A DNA stretch of 64,000 nucleotides from Acanthornis magna (taxonomy: Eukaryota; Chordata; Aves; Passeriformes; Acanthizidae): the NCBI GenBank assembly GCA_036785705.1, contig JAWUZG010000355.1:310001-374000 (forward strand), given 5' to 3'. The notes beneath the pieces were generated by a model that was not told the DNA's origin, made no database searches, and saw only the letters and a list, made by a program, of their open reading frames with translations. Each line of letters starts with the position of its first letter. Position 1 is the stretch's first letter. The position numbers and the translations under genes are program-made. Shown here piece by piece: positions 13,067 to 26,379 of this stretch.

Positions 13067-13111
13067 TTTTTTAAGAAAACATTTTTTAAGACAAGGTTTT
13101 TTAAGACAAGG
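13067..13111. repeat. 15-bp tandem repeat, three copies
   Basis: TTTTTTAAGACAAGG is present twice without error (13,082-13,096 and 13,097-13,111). A degenerate first copy (TTTTTTAAGAAAACA) lies at 13,067-13,081. The array lies directly upstream of a CR1 3' fragment. It looks like a young slippage product. Confidence 0.9.
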
Positions 13112-13119
13112 TGGTCAAA

Positions 13120-13285
13120 TATTGCAGCTTGCCCAGAGGAGCTGCAGATCTCCCTCTTTGGAGATATTCAACATTTGAGTGGACACAGCCCTGACACAGA
13201 AACCTGATCTAATCAGACCTGCTCTGAACAAGGGACTGTACTAGATGACCTCTTGGAGGTCTCTTTCAACTTATTTTAGAGTCCT
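13120..13285 (+). mobile_element. CR1 LINE fragment, 3' end, plus strand
   Basis: 'cctctttggagatattcaaca' corresponds to the S-L-E-I-F-K/N segment at the CR1 ORF2 C-terminus. The following 'tgagtggacac...cctgctctgaacaaggg' and 'ctagatgacctcttggaggtc' are the CR1 3' region. The terminal octamers are lost. The fragment is old, about 165 bp, and 5'-truncated. Confidence 0.8.
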
Positions 13286-13289
13286 TTTA

Positions 13290-15110
13290 CTCTAGTGACT
13301 TGACCAGCCAGTTTCTTATGACTGATGAACTGATATACATAAGGTACTACTCTTTTCACCTATTTTGCAAGATTTAAACCAGTGCACCAATTTAATTTTA
13401 TCCTCGTTTTTCCTAACGGCAACAATAAAGCTGTGTTTTTCATTTGCTTTAAGCTTTTTGTCCACTTCTTAAGGTATGTTTTGAAAGCAGTTCTTTGTCC
13501 AAGTAGATATGGAATTTTTCTTTACCTTTCTTCCCAAGAAAGGCCAGAATAATTCAGGATTTTTTACAAGGTTTGTACCTTTGACCTGCGGAATTCTTGT
13601 CTGGCCCTACATTCAGTTCCTGAGCTCATCACTGTGGCTATCAATATGAATGAGACTTCTTAAAGTTGTTGCTTTCAAAATTACAGGATAAAACAAATTA
13701 CAGACCTACTTTAGCCCCTTCAATCAATAAATTTAAAAATAGCATTACAGGGAGTCTCATCACAGACATGATTTTGGCATGCCTAAGTCTAGCCCAACAG
13801 AGCACAATCCCCTGCTGGCCCAGGGTGTATTAAGTATAAAAAAAAAATAAATCCAGAAATATCTCTTTCATATATCCAGAAATAACTGGGTTCAACCATT
13901 ATTCTCCAATATATACTTAACAAGTAATACAGCATGGTCATTGTGCATCTTATTGTGTGGCTGTGAGTCCGAGTTCTATTCAAGGAGCATAAAATTCACA
14001 ATTCATTTTGCAGTATTTATGATGCAATGTATGAACACAGGTGTTTGCTGAGCAATGATGAATGATGAGACTAAAAGCCAGATATCTGCACTGAATAACG
14101 TGAATAATTCAACTCCTGTTTGCTCCCCAAGAAGCACAGAGGATATGCACCTTTAAGCTGCAAATGCTTAACTGTATCAGCTGTCAGGTGCATGTCTCCC
14201 CTCAACACTGTGCAGGACACAGACTTCAATTATTTCTGCTCAATTCATCACATTTTAGCCAGTGTGGAACTCTGTAGTCCACTAACAGCATAAATAACAT
14301 TAACACCCACACCTTTCACCTTAACCTTTTGTGCAAAGAGGCTAACCATTCCTGGAGTCAAAAGAGCGTGATCTTGCCATGAAGTCAATCAATCCTGTGG
14401 TTTCACAGGACATGGCCAGTTTGGCTACAAAGGCAATTCCCTGCTCACAGCTGGGTATGATATGGAGATACCACCAGTAAAGATTTCTTCAGCTTGTAAT
14501 CAGTGCTGTGGGACTTAGCACCAGCTGGTAGAGGCTGGTGTCTTCTCACCTCTCTCCAAGCACACTTTCAACAACTGGGAGAGCTGGCCCTCATATTATG
14601 CTTTCTGCTGTAATCCTAAAGTATCTGGAGCCCTTTGGTACTTCACTTGACTTCATTCTGGTCTGCTAATTTACTTGCTCGAGCTCTTGCAAGTCCTGAG
14701 AGTGCACACTTAATATCTGAAATACAGCTCTTTGAAATCATGCTGGCAAAATAGATGCACATACTCCTAGCTTGAAGCAAAAGGGTAACTAACATTCTAA
14801 AAGAAAATAAATTTTAAAAAATAGCACAATGCAGGCAGTGCTTTCCTGCTGACAAATGTGTAAGACAACGTAGCAGACATGCACTTTTGAAATGCAGGTG
14901 AGCTTTTATTCCTGGCAGTGCAGTGAGAGAGGTAATTCCAGATGTGGGGGAAACGACACCCCTCAAAAAAGGGATTTGCAATGATATAGCACAGAGGAAG
15001 CCTGGAGCAAACTGGCACCATCTAGAAAGCTGGAAGAGAGCCAACCAAATTATGGCCCAGGCTCTTTAGAGCCCTGTCCCCCCCTTCAGTGGGAACTGCA
15101 CAGGAAAAGG
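13290..15110. other. Unique non-coding DNA
   Basis: No gene or repeat is recognised. There is a short run of ten A at about 13,840. The two overlapping minus-strand frames at 14,797-15,044 (74 and 76 codons) have no family resemblance. Confidence 0.55.
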
Positions 15111-15119
15111 ATGATTGTG

Positions 15120-15560
15120 AGAGGGTAGATGACAGGAATAGCCTTCATTGCGCATGGAAAGGAGCGTAAATTACAATCCCTTGTGCATACAGAGGCAAAA
15201 CAAGGTTCACAATGCCTTATTATATTAAGCCACATGATGAAAATGACTGTTTACATTGGTTCATTAATGTTTGTACAGGGCTGTGAACATGCAAAGTGCT
15301 AAGTATCAGCACAAGCATCAGTATGGTATCTCAACTTTGACATGTTCGTAAGTGTTGTAACAAAAGAAAACACACTTTACTCCTAACAATTATTGTCCAC
15401 AAAACATGGTGTTTAGCATTTTGTCTCTATACATCATTTCTGACCACACAAAGTCAGAAAAGGCTATCATTACTGTGTATTGTTATACTGAGTAATTTAT
15501 TCTTCCAAAAGACTAAATGTGTGCAATCATCAATAAACTAACAAATTCAACACACTAGAC
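15120..15560. promoter_or_regulatory. Candidate conserved non-coding block
   Basis: The stretch lacks simple repeats, keeps several isolated CpGs in a CpG-poor setting (for example TTGCGCAT, GAGCGTAA, TTCGTAAG) and has repeated TTAAT/ATTA and TTTGTA cores. That texture is typical of vertebrate conserved non-coding elements, but it is an impression only and no alignment supports it. Confidence 0.2.
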
Positions 15561-15869
15561 TCACACATTTGGCACTGCAAGACTCTGCAAGTTCTGTGTT
15601 GCTAAAAACACCTTTAGTCAGATTTAGTACAATGCCTTATGTTGTACCACCTGGTGAAAGGGAGGTTGTTTCTCAGCTTTCTATTTTATTTTTTTTATTC
15701 TTTTGTAACTCTAGCAGACCTCAAATCAACAGGAGGTTTTAGGATTAAGTGCTGAGATCTATTGCCTGAGTGGAGTACCTCAGCATCTCAGAAAGGCGGT
15801 TTTGTTCAAATGCCAGCTGGAGCAGTAAACTCTATTAACAGAAGAAATATCTGTCCTCATCTCTGCTGA

Positions 15870-16260
15870 GTGAAAGAGTGAAAGCAAAGGGGACTGCAAA
15901 TAAATCTCTCCCCCAGCCTCGGGGCCCTGGCAGGGCAGGCCCTTTCCTCCAGCCAGGCTTTCAGCTGAGCAATACCTGCTCATTTCCTGGATCAAAGAAA
16001 ATTCTACAAGGCCTTTCTTGCTGCCCTTTCATATATCCCCCTGCCATCTCCAAAGGCTGGCTGTGTCTCTCTGCCTCTCCTGGCTGCAGAGGCAGAGCTC
16101 ACCATGTGAACTTGTCAGCTCTGCTCCAGCAGCTCCTCCTCCAAGGCTTCCCAGTGGCGATCAGGGAAAGGGCAGCCTGCCCTGTGCCCCAAAGGCATCT
16201 GCTGAAAGGGGTCACAGGGGCCAGGGCAGGCTTGCCCTCCCCTTAGCTATAGCCTGTTAG
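15870..16260. other. GC-richer patch, no identified function
   Basis: Base composition rises clearly, with many CCAGG/CCTGCC-type words, and both 122- and 80-codon frames are open on the plus strand. The translations are rich in P, S, A and L with no motif. CpG stays rare, so it is not a CpG island. It may be an unrecognised old repeat or local compositional bias. Confidence 0.4.
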
Positions 16261-16319
16261 AGGAGCATGTGGCAGGAAGGGAATTGTTAAACTTCAGGAA
16301 GGTTAATAATGAAAAACCC

Positions 16320-16640
16320 TCGGGGGTTGAGACCAATCTCACTTAATACTTGTATTAATGACTGGCACAAAAGTATAAAAACAAACAAATAGATTCCCTG
16401 AGACCTACATGTCTGGAGGGAGAGTTGGGGGTTCACAGAGCAGGGGCTGGATTATCTGGAAGGGTAATAGAAATGGGATGAAATTTAATAGGAGTGTGCA
16501 AGGTCAGAAGCTTTGGGACTAATAACAAGACTTTCTGCTATAAACTGTGATGTTGTCAGATGGAGGAGCTGTGTAGGGAGAAGTATATTTGTAGAATATG
16601 GGATGTCTGCAAATCATCAGCCATGAAAAGAGTAAACACA
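16320..16640 (+). mobile_element. Ancient CR1-clade LINE, ORF2 reverse-transcriptase remnant
   Basis: Landmarks of the CR1 reverse transcriptase C-terminal part occur in the right order on the plus strand: I-N-D-W (usual L-I-N-D-L) at 16,354-16,365, M-K-F-N at 16,478-16,489, and, after a 'gtgcaaggtcag-aagctttggga' stretch equivalent to K-C-K-V-L-H-L-G, a 'taataacaagactttctgct' stretch that is highly typical of old CR1 families. The catalytic F-A-D-D box between the first two landmarks is not preserved. Frameshifts and stops are many, so the copy is dead and ancient. Confidence 0.65.
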
Positions 16641-16649
16641 TCAGGTGAT

Positions 16650-19600
16650 GTATACCCAGAAGAGTGAAGGAAGATTGATTTTCGTGGTAAATGCTCCTTT
16701 GAGAGCTCTTCCTTTGAAATACTATTGACAATGCCAACCATGTTCCAGAAAGAGTCCTTCCAACCAGAACAGCCCCAGAAATAGGCTGCAAAAACCAGCA
16801 AGGCAATGTTCTGATGCAACAGGACTAAACAACCTCACTTTTTACTCTAGCAACACCAGGACAAGAAGGACATACCAGGCAAATTAAACAGTCCAAACAG
16901 TCCACATTATGCTAAAAGATACACAGCTATAGGTTTAAGAAGAAAATAAAAAAGAAGCCTAGCAGAAGATTTCTGGAAGTGTTTCCCCATCAGAATCCCA
17001 TCATCTTATATGGGGTTTGCAAAGTTCATAGAAAAGTGAAGGTCAGAGGAAAAAATTATGCAACAGGACCCGATTTACAGTAAAAAAACTACTACATATA
17101 CGCTACATATTGGCACCAGATTGTTTTCCAAAACTTTTCTCTGTGTTTCTCTAGAGCAAACTTTCACAAAAATTGTTTTGTTTGGGATTTTTTAGCGTTG
17201 TTGACTAGTGGTGGCAAGGTTTTTCCCCTCCATTTCTTGCAAAAGTGCCAATAGCTTTTTCACTTTTCATACTAACGCTGTAACACTGCATCCCCCAAAC
17301 ACCTGAAGGTACACCTGACAGCTTGTACCTGCTCTACCCCACAGAACCTCTTTGTGAGACAGGAAAGCAAAATGTGCCTATTCTGCCTTGCTCCAGCTGC
17401 CTCCCCCCAGCTGATTGTTACTATCTTTGTGATTTCTAAAAGAGTATGGTGCATTCCTTCAGGCCTGTGCTGTCTGTCACACTTTCCTAGCCCACCATGA
17501 GCCACTTGTAAGAAGTACATCGTCTGCACTGCTGCCCCCACCCAGTTGCCATTGCAGATCCATCCTTTCCCATTGAACAAGACCACTCGTTGTAGAGCAG
17601 CCCTGTCCTTAGTCTTGCAGCACAGTAACTGCCCGTGGGTTATGCTCAGAGAGAATAAGCATGCAAAATACTAATCAGGCTGCCAGAAAGACCAAACCCT
17701 ATGAAAGACAAAATCTGCAACAAGGAGGCCTGAAAAAGTCGTATAAATAAGGCAGCAGCAAGTGTTTTGAGGAATGAGCTCAAGCAAGTAAAGTGGAATA
17801 GAAGAGTTTTCCTGATCTCAAATTCTAAAAGCACCAGGAGCACACGGCTCCTCAGAGCTCTCCCTGTGCCTGACAGTGATTTCAGGAAGCCAGAAACATC
17901 TCATCAATGGTGCTAAGGAAAGCAGGAACGTATTCAGTGTTTTCCTTGACAAGACCCACACCCTACAGAAACAGCTGCTGGGGAGGGACAGTCAACAGCT
18001 CAGAGCTCCAGCTTGGATGGTCCACAGAAAAAGCAGAAAAGTAGTTAAATTGAATGGACAGAAAATTACGGCCTTCGCTTAGAGAAATGTGTCCACAATC
18101 CCCTGATAACAAAAAGCAAAGGCATTTCTTGAGAAAGCTGTTTGCTCTTGAAAATATTAATTTAATCAGATTAGGTTTGGTAAACAAACAGAAGAAATAG
18201 GAACATTCTTGTCAATTTGAACAATACTGAACTTGAAATATTTCTATGCCCCTAAACCAGCATATTATAGAATGCTAATTTTTCCAAGTAGAATGACAGA
18301 AAATTAAAAAATGTTCAGCTCTCCTGGGGAATGGAAGTTCCAGTTTCCAGTCAGCTTTCTCAGTTGTCATGGACAAACTTAGGCTTTGGATTGTCCCCAT
18401 GCTTTAAGTGGGCTCACAGAATTTCTGCCTTTCACTGAGAAGAAAAAAAGCATTTATTATGTAACTAATAGCAGCACTGACCTCCTTTGTCGCACCCTTC
18501 CAGGACAGCTTTATTTTGTAGGCTGGAGACAAATGCTCTCTTCCTAAAAGTTAGGTGCCAACTGCTAAGCCATGAATAGAAATAAACAAAAAGACATTTA
18601 CAGACCACAACCCAGAAGAATGATCAGTTCCTCCTTGCGTTATATCTATTACCTAGACTTCACTTTTCTAACAGCATCAAACTCAAGCCCAGTGCTCAAA
18701 GCTGCATCTAGTTTGTAAGTAAAACAAGCAAAAACTTGATTTCTCTGGCTCCTTCTGTTAAAGAGCAAAGGTCTTTTTCACCTGCTCTAGGAGAACCACT
18801 TGAAAATACCAAAGGCCTTAAAAATTTCAATATAAATGAGCTCCAAAAAAGAAGAGAAACAATTTTCTCACTTCTTTGAGGTTTGCATGTTAGAATCAGT
18901 CTTTCACAATGACTGCACATTAGAAAACTGAAATTGTTGCCAACATGAACTGTACACTTAGATCACAATATGAATTAAAGAGCTTGCTTTTCACCTTTAT
19001 CTCCCCCTTCTTCAGTGCTTTCCTCCCTCTCCCAAATAAATGAACCATGTTCCTAATAACGTGCTTGAAAGGAAGGCTGGGAAATTTAATAATAAAAAGC
19101 TCTCTGAAATTAAGTTTCTGGCAGTGCTTTTAAAAAAAGAAAATGTTATTACTTGGTCGTTTGCTTTTCCCTAAAGCAAATTTCAGTCCTTTGAGGACCG
19201 CACAAATATAAAGCAGATCATTTACAAACCTTTTATTCGGCAATTTGCCTGGTCCAAATAATCAACTATAATAGGAATTGCCAACTGAGTATTTAAAGAT
19301 TCCAGTATAGGAAGAGAAACTGCACATTGCAGAAAAAGAAAGTTTCTGTCTAAACTATCAAATACTGGACTTTCAATGGGGCATAAATTGTTGAGTATGT
19401 TGATGTTCACAGGAAATAGAAGGGAGTATTAAGAAGTGAAAACCCAACATTATAATTGCTGGAGTTCTTATCACATAAGAAGTTTCCTAATCTCAGCTCT
19501 TTCGCATTGGCTGCACTGAAGATGACAAAGAGGAAAATAGTGAGTTTGCCTTAGATTATTCAAGTCCAGAAGCACAAATGGGAAAATATTCAGTGACGCA

Positions 19601-22100
19601 AACCCAGACTTTTCCTCTGCTCATGTCTTAGCAAAAGGAATTATCAAAATACTCTTGACAATTTAAGAAACTAAAAAATGTCAACTAAATGGGTGAAAAC
19701 TTAGGAAAACAAATGCAAGGCCAATTCTCTAATTTTGCATCAGCTACAATGTTTTAGGGCTCTTTCTTACATAGGTCTCAAACTACAGTGTATGAAAATC
19801 AGGCTCCACTGAATTTTCTAGGAATTTTCCTGTTGCACTGGGTCAGGACTGTGCTATAATGAAATACACAATTCTGTCGATTTATTTAGCAAAAGCTAAA
19901 CTAAGAGCTTAGGATATTGACATACATATCAAGGTCATCTTCCTTGTAAAATAAATATGGGCCAAGAAATTGGATTTGGAGTTTCAGGTTGAAAACCTGT
20001 TAGGTCCTGGCCAAGTTTAAATTTGGACAGATTAAAACTTTGAAATCTATGCAAATGACACCTTGACATTTACAGGTAGGGAGCTTGTAAAACTATTAAT
20101 TTTTGACTGAGAAAAGTTGGGAAAAGGCATACATGTATCCGAACCTGATAGCTGGCTCTGACTTCTATTTTATGGTTAGTATGTGGTCTATGCAACAACA
20201 GCAGAGCATTTAGAGGGATCAAAGGTACAAATTCTGAGCCCTTTTTCACATGCTGAGAAAATTCTACTGGAAACTATGTTTTAAAGTGGCCAGGATTTTC
20301 AAAAGACTATGAATAATTTCTAAACAGCTTCTTCCAAGTTTAGAAGGAGAAATTATGAAAGAACAGTTATTCTTCAATCACTACTTTAAATAAAATTAAA
20401 GATTGAGACTATATAAGTGAAATTTTGACCCTAGGAAATAGAAAGAGAAGTTATGCATGCCAGAATTTAAGATTTAAATTCAAGCACCATTTCAACCTTA
20501 ATTACCAGATCACTTATTTGATATAAATCATTAATGCAAACCAATATATTTTATTCTTTTACCTTAACTCTAAAACTTCTAATCACTTTCTACACACAAA
20601 GTTTAGCAATGAAATGTGTATGTAGTATTACTGAAGCATTCCATATAATCTTGATTCTATCTTGATTTCTCTCACACATACAGATTTGTGAAAAAGAGAC
20701 ATAAAAGATTTTATCTGTGGAACTGTCTTCAACAGCAGTTTTAAAAGAAGAAATCTATGAAGGCTTACAGAAACCTCCATTTCTCCCACAGGAAATGTTA
20801 AGATCTTCTGAATAATTACCAAGAATAAGATTTTTGCATACAGATTTCTGATTCAGCTGCAAGTAAGTTGCTCTGATGTGGCTGGACAACTCCCTGTGCT
20901 TTGAGAACTAGAGGAGGCTTAGAAGCAAAACCTCATCTCCACATTCAGCCTGTTAAGTGCAGAATGGTTAAAAAGCATCATCTTCTCCCTTACAAGGACA
21001 ACATGGAAAGGTGCTTCCCTGCCACCACTGCTGGCACATTTAAAGCCTCACTTTCTCCTACAAATGCCTCTTTCAGCAAGATCTGTTAGCACAGGCTCTT
21101 GGCTGTCTCCTGTATTCCAAGCAGTGTAAAGCATTTCCAAAATTCTTCTGTCTTTTCAGAAGCACAGAAGACACAGTCTTCTCTGGTTTAGCTTAATTAA
21201 AGCAGCTCCCCCGATAAAAGGTCAGGTTATGCCTTTAAAAGGTTAAATTATGCAACATAATCAAATTAGGTTTTGCCGTGGACAGGCATAACTAAAGCTG
21301 CTTTTTTTCCCCCCTCATGAATAGGAATTGTGTATTTATACCAAAAGCAAAAAGAGCTCAGTGAAAACTGACAAAGTGTGTATAATCCTTGGATGAAGTA
21401 GAAAAGCCAGAATCCATAAGCAACTTTATGTAAGAAGGATTCCCAAGTGGAGAATCACATCCTGAATGATGTTACTTTTCAGAGGTGAAAAAGGAGCAGA
21501 GATTATCCCTCTACATCTTCTTCATGCCTGGTGTAAAATAAAGTGGGTTTTCTGGAAAAAAAAACAAACCAAACCATGTAGCTTATGGATTCACTACTGA
21601 GCTAATCCCAGCTGTTCTGGGAGGAGAGATGCTCTGCTCCTGAAAGATAATCATTCATGGCTTCTTGCACCAAGAGGAACAGAGTTTTTACACACCCTTC
21701 CAGAGAGACAACAGGCACCTACAGCTTTACTCAGCTGAAAAGGTCAGAAAATGACCTTCTCTAGTTTTGGAGTGAATTCTGAATTAAGTAACCAAATACA
21801 ATCATACAGTGGATTCCACATTTCTGGAGCCTGCTTCTGATGTTCTTCCTAGTTCTGACAAAAAGGGTTTGGCTGAGAAGAGCCAGATCTGGCCTTTCAT
21901 TGACAACAGGCTGCATTTCACTTGAGAAGATGCTCCACTCCACCACACATCACCTGCTTCAACAACAACACAGAAGCCTGGGAGAAGTGGTACTTGCTCT
22001 TACAGCATCATTTGAAGAATCCTCAACAGAAGACAAGCAAGGAGATGCACTGAGGGCATGGAAAAGCCACCAGGACATGGCTGTGACGCTGATGTCCCTG
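16650..22100. other. Unique AT-rich non-coding DNA
   Basis: No gene is recognised in about 5.4 kb. A weak resemblance to a MIR-type SINE at 17,330-17,385 was not accepted. Frames are short except the chance-looking 164-codon frame that starts at 21,840. There is an A9 run near 21,555, and the base composition is even. Confidence 0.55.
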
Positions 22101-22108
22101 AAGAGGGG

Positions 22109-22146
22109 TGTGCACCACACAGTGGGCTGTGCACCACACAGTGGGC
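22109..22146. repeat. 19-bp tandem duplication
   Basis: TGTGCACCACACAGTGGGC is present twice without mismatch (22,109-22,127 and 22,128-22,146), followed by a partial third start (TGTACATCCCAG). Two perfect copies indicate a recent duplication. The period is not a multiple of three, so it would shift frames if coding, which argues against the overlapping 164- and 155-codon frames being genes. Confidence 0.9.
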
Positions 22147-22149
22147 TGT

Positions 22150-25100
22150 ACATCCCAGTGCCAGCAGCTCCCTGGGTCTTTGTGTGCCTCAGTGCCACTG
22201 CACAGGGGTGGCTCACCACAGCTCAGCACCCCTCCACCTACTGCAACATTCCTTTCAGTGTTGCTGTCCTACAGGATCACTCTCAAATTGCAGACCTCAG
22301 ACTACCCTGGAAATTGAAATCCTCTGGAGAGTAAGTGCAAAGAGGATTACCTGTGACTCCCACTTCTCACCCAGCTGCACCACCATGGCTCCTCTGACCT
22401 CTGCAGTGGAACACAGGTCACACAGGCAGAACAGCAAAGCACTTTGGGGGCTTATTTTACCTTTTCCTCCCAGGAGAAAGGAAGACAGAGGTAAGAAACA
22501 CTACTTGCTAATATTTTTATTCTGACTATACACTTCCCTCCCTCTTCTGGTTTGCGACATTTCGCTGCTGCTGCTGACTGAGGTTTGCCACACTTCCCCA
22601 CAGAGGGGGCAGCACATGTGGGCCAGTCTGGCAAAGACTACCCTCTCCTTGGACACTCAGACCCCTCACTCAGCTCAATAGGGCTCTTCTCTCCATGACC
22701 AGTTTTCATCCTCATCCCCATCCTGCAGCAGGAGCAGTGCAGTGTAATCCCTTACTCTGTGGTGCAAGAAAAATCAGTGCAGCTCATATTGCAAAGTCCC
22801 CAGGCAGCTCTACCTGGGAGCTTTCACACTACACTGGTTGGAGTTTTCATTGCCTTCCTGGCCCCTCGGACACCAGCACCTCAGAGGATTACACTGCTGC
22901 TCATTCAAGCAATAATAGTGAGTTTCTGGGTAAGCAGAAATGTAATACTTCAGGTGAAAGAGAAGATTTTGAAACAGAAAGTTACTTCACTTGACTGAGA
23001 TGGATGGCATAGCCTTATGTCAATTCCTGTATTTTATCTACAGGAAAGATCACCTCCTACAGTCCTTTAAGAGAGACCTACAGCAACCAACAGAGAATGG
23101 CTGAAGTTAAACACCAGCTTGGTTCTGTGTTTCAGACTTCAGAAAACCTTGGGGTGGCCAATTCAAGAAACAGATCTGAATCCAAAATCCAAACCCAGAG
23201 TAAAGATGCAAAAAACCTCTGGGGTCCTTAGAGTTCAAGGACCCCAGAGCTGACAGACACAGAAGCCTCAGAAAATGTGATCTCTTCATTCAATGCAGTC
23301 CTACAGCAACTGAAGCTTTTCTCATCTGCATTTAAGTCAATATCTCTTATAAATCTTTCTACCCATATATAGAGTGGGGCTACAGATTCAGAACTGCATT
23401 TGCATTTATGTGTCTCTTGGTTCCTGGTGTAGATGTAGGAACTTTCCTAGGCTTTCCTGTAAATAATCCTTGCAGACAAAACAAAACAACAACAACAACA
23501 AAAGGAAAAGTAGCAGTGAAATATTTTCTGTTAATATAAATAGCTTAGGCAAGAGGTTAAGCTCATTCCTCCCAGAGGATGGGGAGATTCCCCTCTGATT
23601 AGATTTCAGTAGAGTAGGAAGCAGAGAATTAGATGATGAGACAACATCTCCCACTCTGGACAGACGGAAGTGTTTAAAACATTTTTAAAACATAATGAAA
23701 TGACTAACAGATTTGGGTTTCAGTTTTTAAAATAATGTACTTAACTTTTAAATGCACCTGAACTTCATTCATTGCAGTGCTTAGAAAACATTTATCTTAA
23801 TACACTCCATCAAACAGTGATAAGCACCATTTCCCTTTTATTAGTGTTGATTTATATTTACGAACATTTATCTTAAACACTTCCTTCCCTTCCAATGTTT
23901 AAATTTTCTTTATAATTATGTGAACATCTTCTGTATTACAGGTCATCTACACAGAAATTATTTTTCCTCAAAACATAAATACGAACAATAACCCTGTTTC
24001 TGTAAAGATCACTACAAATACCTTGAATCTGTTGAAAACTGAAGCTAAAGCCACAATGTGTATTCCTCTTAAGTCCTACATAAGCTGTGAAAACTTTGAT
24101 TCTTTAGCTCAGCTGACTTAACAAAAACCCCACTAAATCAAACAAACAAAAAAACCCGCATTTTTTTGAACTATTAGTTCTCTCCTGTGCATGTAACCCA
24201 AGATGGCATTTTTGTCAGACAGAGACAGCTGGCAGCAAAGTTGCCTGTCTCTGTTTTGCAGATATTTGTAGTTGCCAGCTATTTGGAAGATTCCCCAGTC
24301 TCGTCTCACAGCAAGTCAGGTTGTGTACCCAGCTGGCATCAAGCCACAGCCACTGTGGCAAACTGCAAAAGACTCTGAAGAAGGAACAGATTTTCACAGA
24401 AAGACCAAAAGAAAGTAATTGGACTATGAAGTGCACGACAAAAAGTTTAAGGTATTCAGAATGAAAACCTCTGCAAGAAGTTTTTTTTGGAGCTCTGCAT
24501 TTCAGAATATCTTCTAGTTGGGATCATCTGTCCTTTCCGTGGGAGTGGTACCAGTGTGCATCTGTGAAAGCTGTCTAATCCAATCCCCCTGATCACATTA
24601 AGAGAATTTGTAGCATGTCCTTGAGCTCTTACCTGATTCTAGACAGAAGACATTTTAATAATAACTTCTTTAAGACACTCTAAACTCCACAGGACCCTGA
24701 ACAAACAAAAGTAGTTTTGAAGTAATGCGCTTTTGTGGGAACAGCTACAATGAATCTTATATTCTGATGAGCTCCTAAAGAGTTAGGACAGAGTAAGGAA
24801 ATACAGAAATTAATATAGACATATTGATTAATCAGCCTATTTAGCAACAGTTGGGATGGTGAAAATGTCCATTCTGCACCCTGGAGAGCACACCCAGCAG
24901 TGAGCTCAAAGGGAGCCCCAGCACCAATGTGCCACCAAGGAAGGGACTCAGGCACACCAGGCAGTGCCTGCTTTGCCTCCACCAGGACTCCTCACAGGGA
25001 CTGCAGGGACATTTATAGTGGTGTTCAGCACCAGCTGTGCCAGTGTGTGTGCACAAACATTCAGAAGGAACAGGGAAAGAAACGCCCTACTAGAGCATCA

Positions 25101-26335
25101 TGGATGTAATAACCACTTATTGCAGCAAAGCCACAAACAATTTGAGCAAGCCTTCACCAAAATGCTATTATCAAAGCAGGGGCAAGAAGTACACGGCCAT
25201 AGAAGGGACAGCAGTCATCTAGAAATCACAGGAAACAGAAGACAGAAAGCCATGAGAACCACACTGATGATGGCTAATGAGAACTCAAAGGGAAAAAATT
25301 CCAATTCCTCTCCTCATACTTGGCCATATTTTGAGCCACAGCTGCTGATGCTCACTTGCAACACAGGGGAAAATTATTTTAAAGAAGAAACTTCCAAAAC
25401 TATGCAACTGTTCCTAGAAATTTTCACTATTTAGCAATGTATAAATCAGAATTACACATCAGCTTTGCCATTCATACCCTGGATTGTTGTTTCCATGGGC
25501 TGTCAAACTGTCTGTCTCTGTACCCTTACTTAGTGATTCACTTGTCACTTGCCTTAAAAGAAAACAGCTTTAAAATCTTGATTTAACAGGAACAGTAAAA
25601 GGAAACACAGAACAACACATTATAAAAATGCCTTATAAAGCATCTGTTACAAACCTTCAAGTTTATTGCTTAAGGGATGGCAGCAGGTGTCCCATGCCCT
25701 GAAGCTGGTGAAAAATCTCTCCTACACTGCAAAGAACACCAGCAGTGTCAGACTCTGAGCATGAGCATGGCTCATCAGTTATTTAGCCAATCTAAAAGCC
25801 ACAAACTTGGGTGTAGTCTAAGAATGAGAGTGCAGATCAGAAGTATGACAAAGACCTTAGCACTCATTTGAGAAAATTATTTGAACGCCAAGAATCTCGA
25901 AGATAGATCATTTTTTGGTGCCTAATAACTGCTCTAGCATTAAAATGTTAGTTAGCAATGTTTGTTAGCTGCTTTTGGTTGAGTTCCACTTGTCTTTTTA
26001 CTGATTCTTTCTCTTCTGCCATAAGATTAGGGTGAGATTAGGACATAATTTGTATGTACTGCTCTGTTCCCACTTTAGGGATGCCGCAAAGTGAATATTT
26101 CTGGATTCTGAAAGAATCAGCTTTAACTCAGAGGGATAGAATTACTGTGGGAGTCCACTTCAGTTTGTTCTTTGTAGGTATTTCCCTCCTACCCCAGCAG
26201 CTTTCATCTGCAGATACTAGCTTTGCTACAGGTAGTAATAGTAGATTTCAACTCCCCTGACCTTCTTTTCAGCTAGCACCATTTCAGTGTAATTCTTTAA
26301 ATCCCCCCTCCCTATACTGATGGCCATTTTTGAAT
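22150..26335. other. Unique non-coding DNA
   Basis: No gene is recognised. GC rises modestly around 22,150-22,900. An A/C-rich simple repeat lies at 23,477-23,503. A stretch at 24,480-24,640 faintly resembles reversed CR1 but was not accepted. The 156-codon frame at 24,964-25,434 has no recognisable domain. Confidence 0.55.
23477..23503. repeat. (CAAAA)n/(CAA)n simple repeat
   Basis: Two CAAAA-type units run into about five CAA units. It is short and possibly length-variable. Confidence 0.85.
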
Positions 26336-26339
26336 GGAG

Positions 26340-26377
26340 AGTGTCTTTAACCAGGGAGAATGTCTTTAACCAGGCAG
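26340..26377. repeat. 19-bp imperfect tandem duplication
   Basis: AGTGTCTTTAACCAGGGAG (26,340-26,358) is followed by AATGTCTTTAACCAGGCAG (26,359-26,377), with two differences. Confidence 0.9.
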
Positions 26378-26379
26378 AC

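Noticed and set aside
15870..16260. CpG island
   Set aside because: GC is locally higher but CpG dinucleotides remain rare.
17330..17385. Possible MIR-type SINE ('cctctttgtgagacaggaaag')
   Set aside because: The next expected MIR segments (the acagatg-gggaaactgaggc region) are missing, so the similarity may be chance.
21840..22525. Longest overlapping plus-strand frames (164 and 155 codons)
   Set aside because: No domain or signal is recognisable, the frames overlap each other and minus-strand frames, and a perfect 19-bp tandem duplication (not a multiple of three) sits inside them. This looks like chance openness in slightly GC-richer DNA.
24480..24640. Possible reversed CR1 fragment ('ctgtctaatccaatccccctg')
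   Set aside because: Only about 20 bp resemble CR1 and neighbouring landmarks are absent.
24964..25434. 156-codon plus-strand frame
   Set aside because: Composition and lack of any motif suggest chance; no splice sites or promoter fit it.
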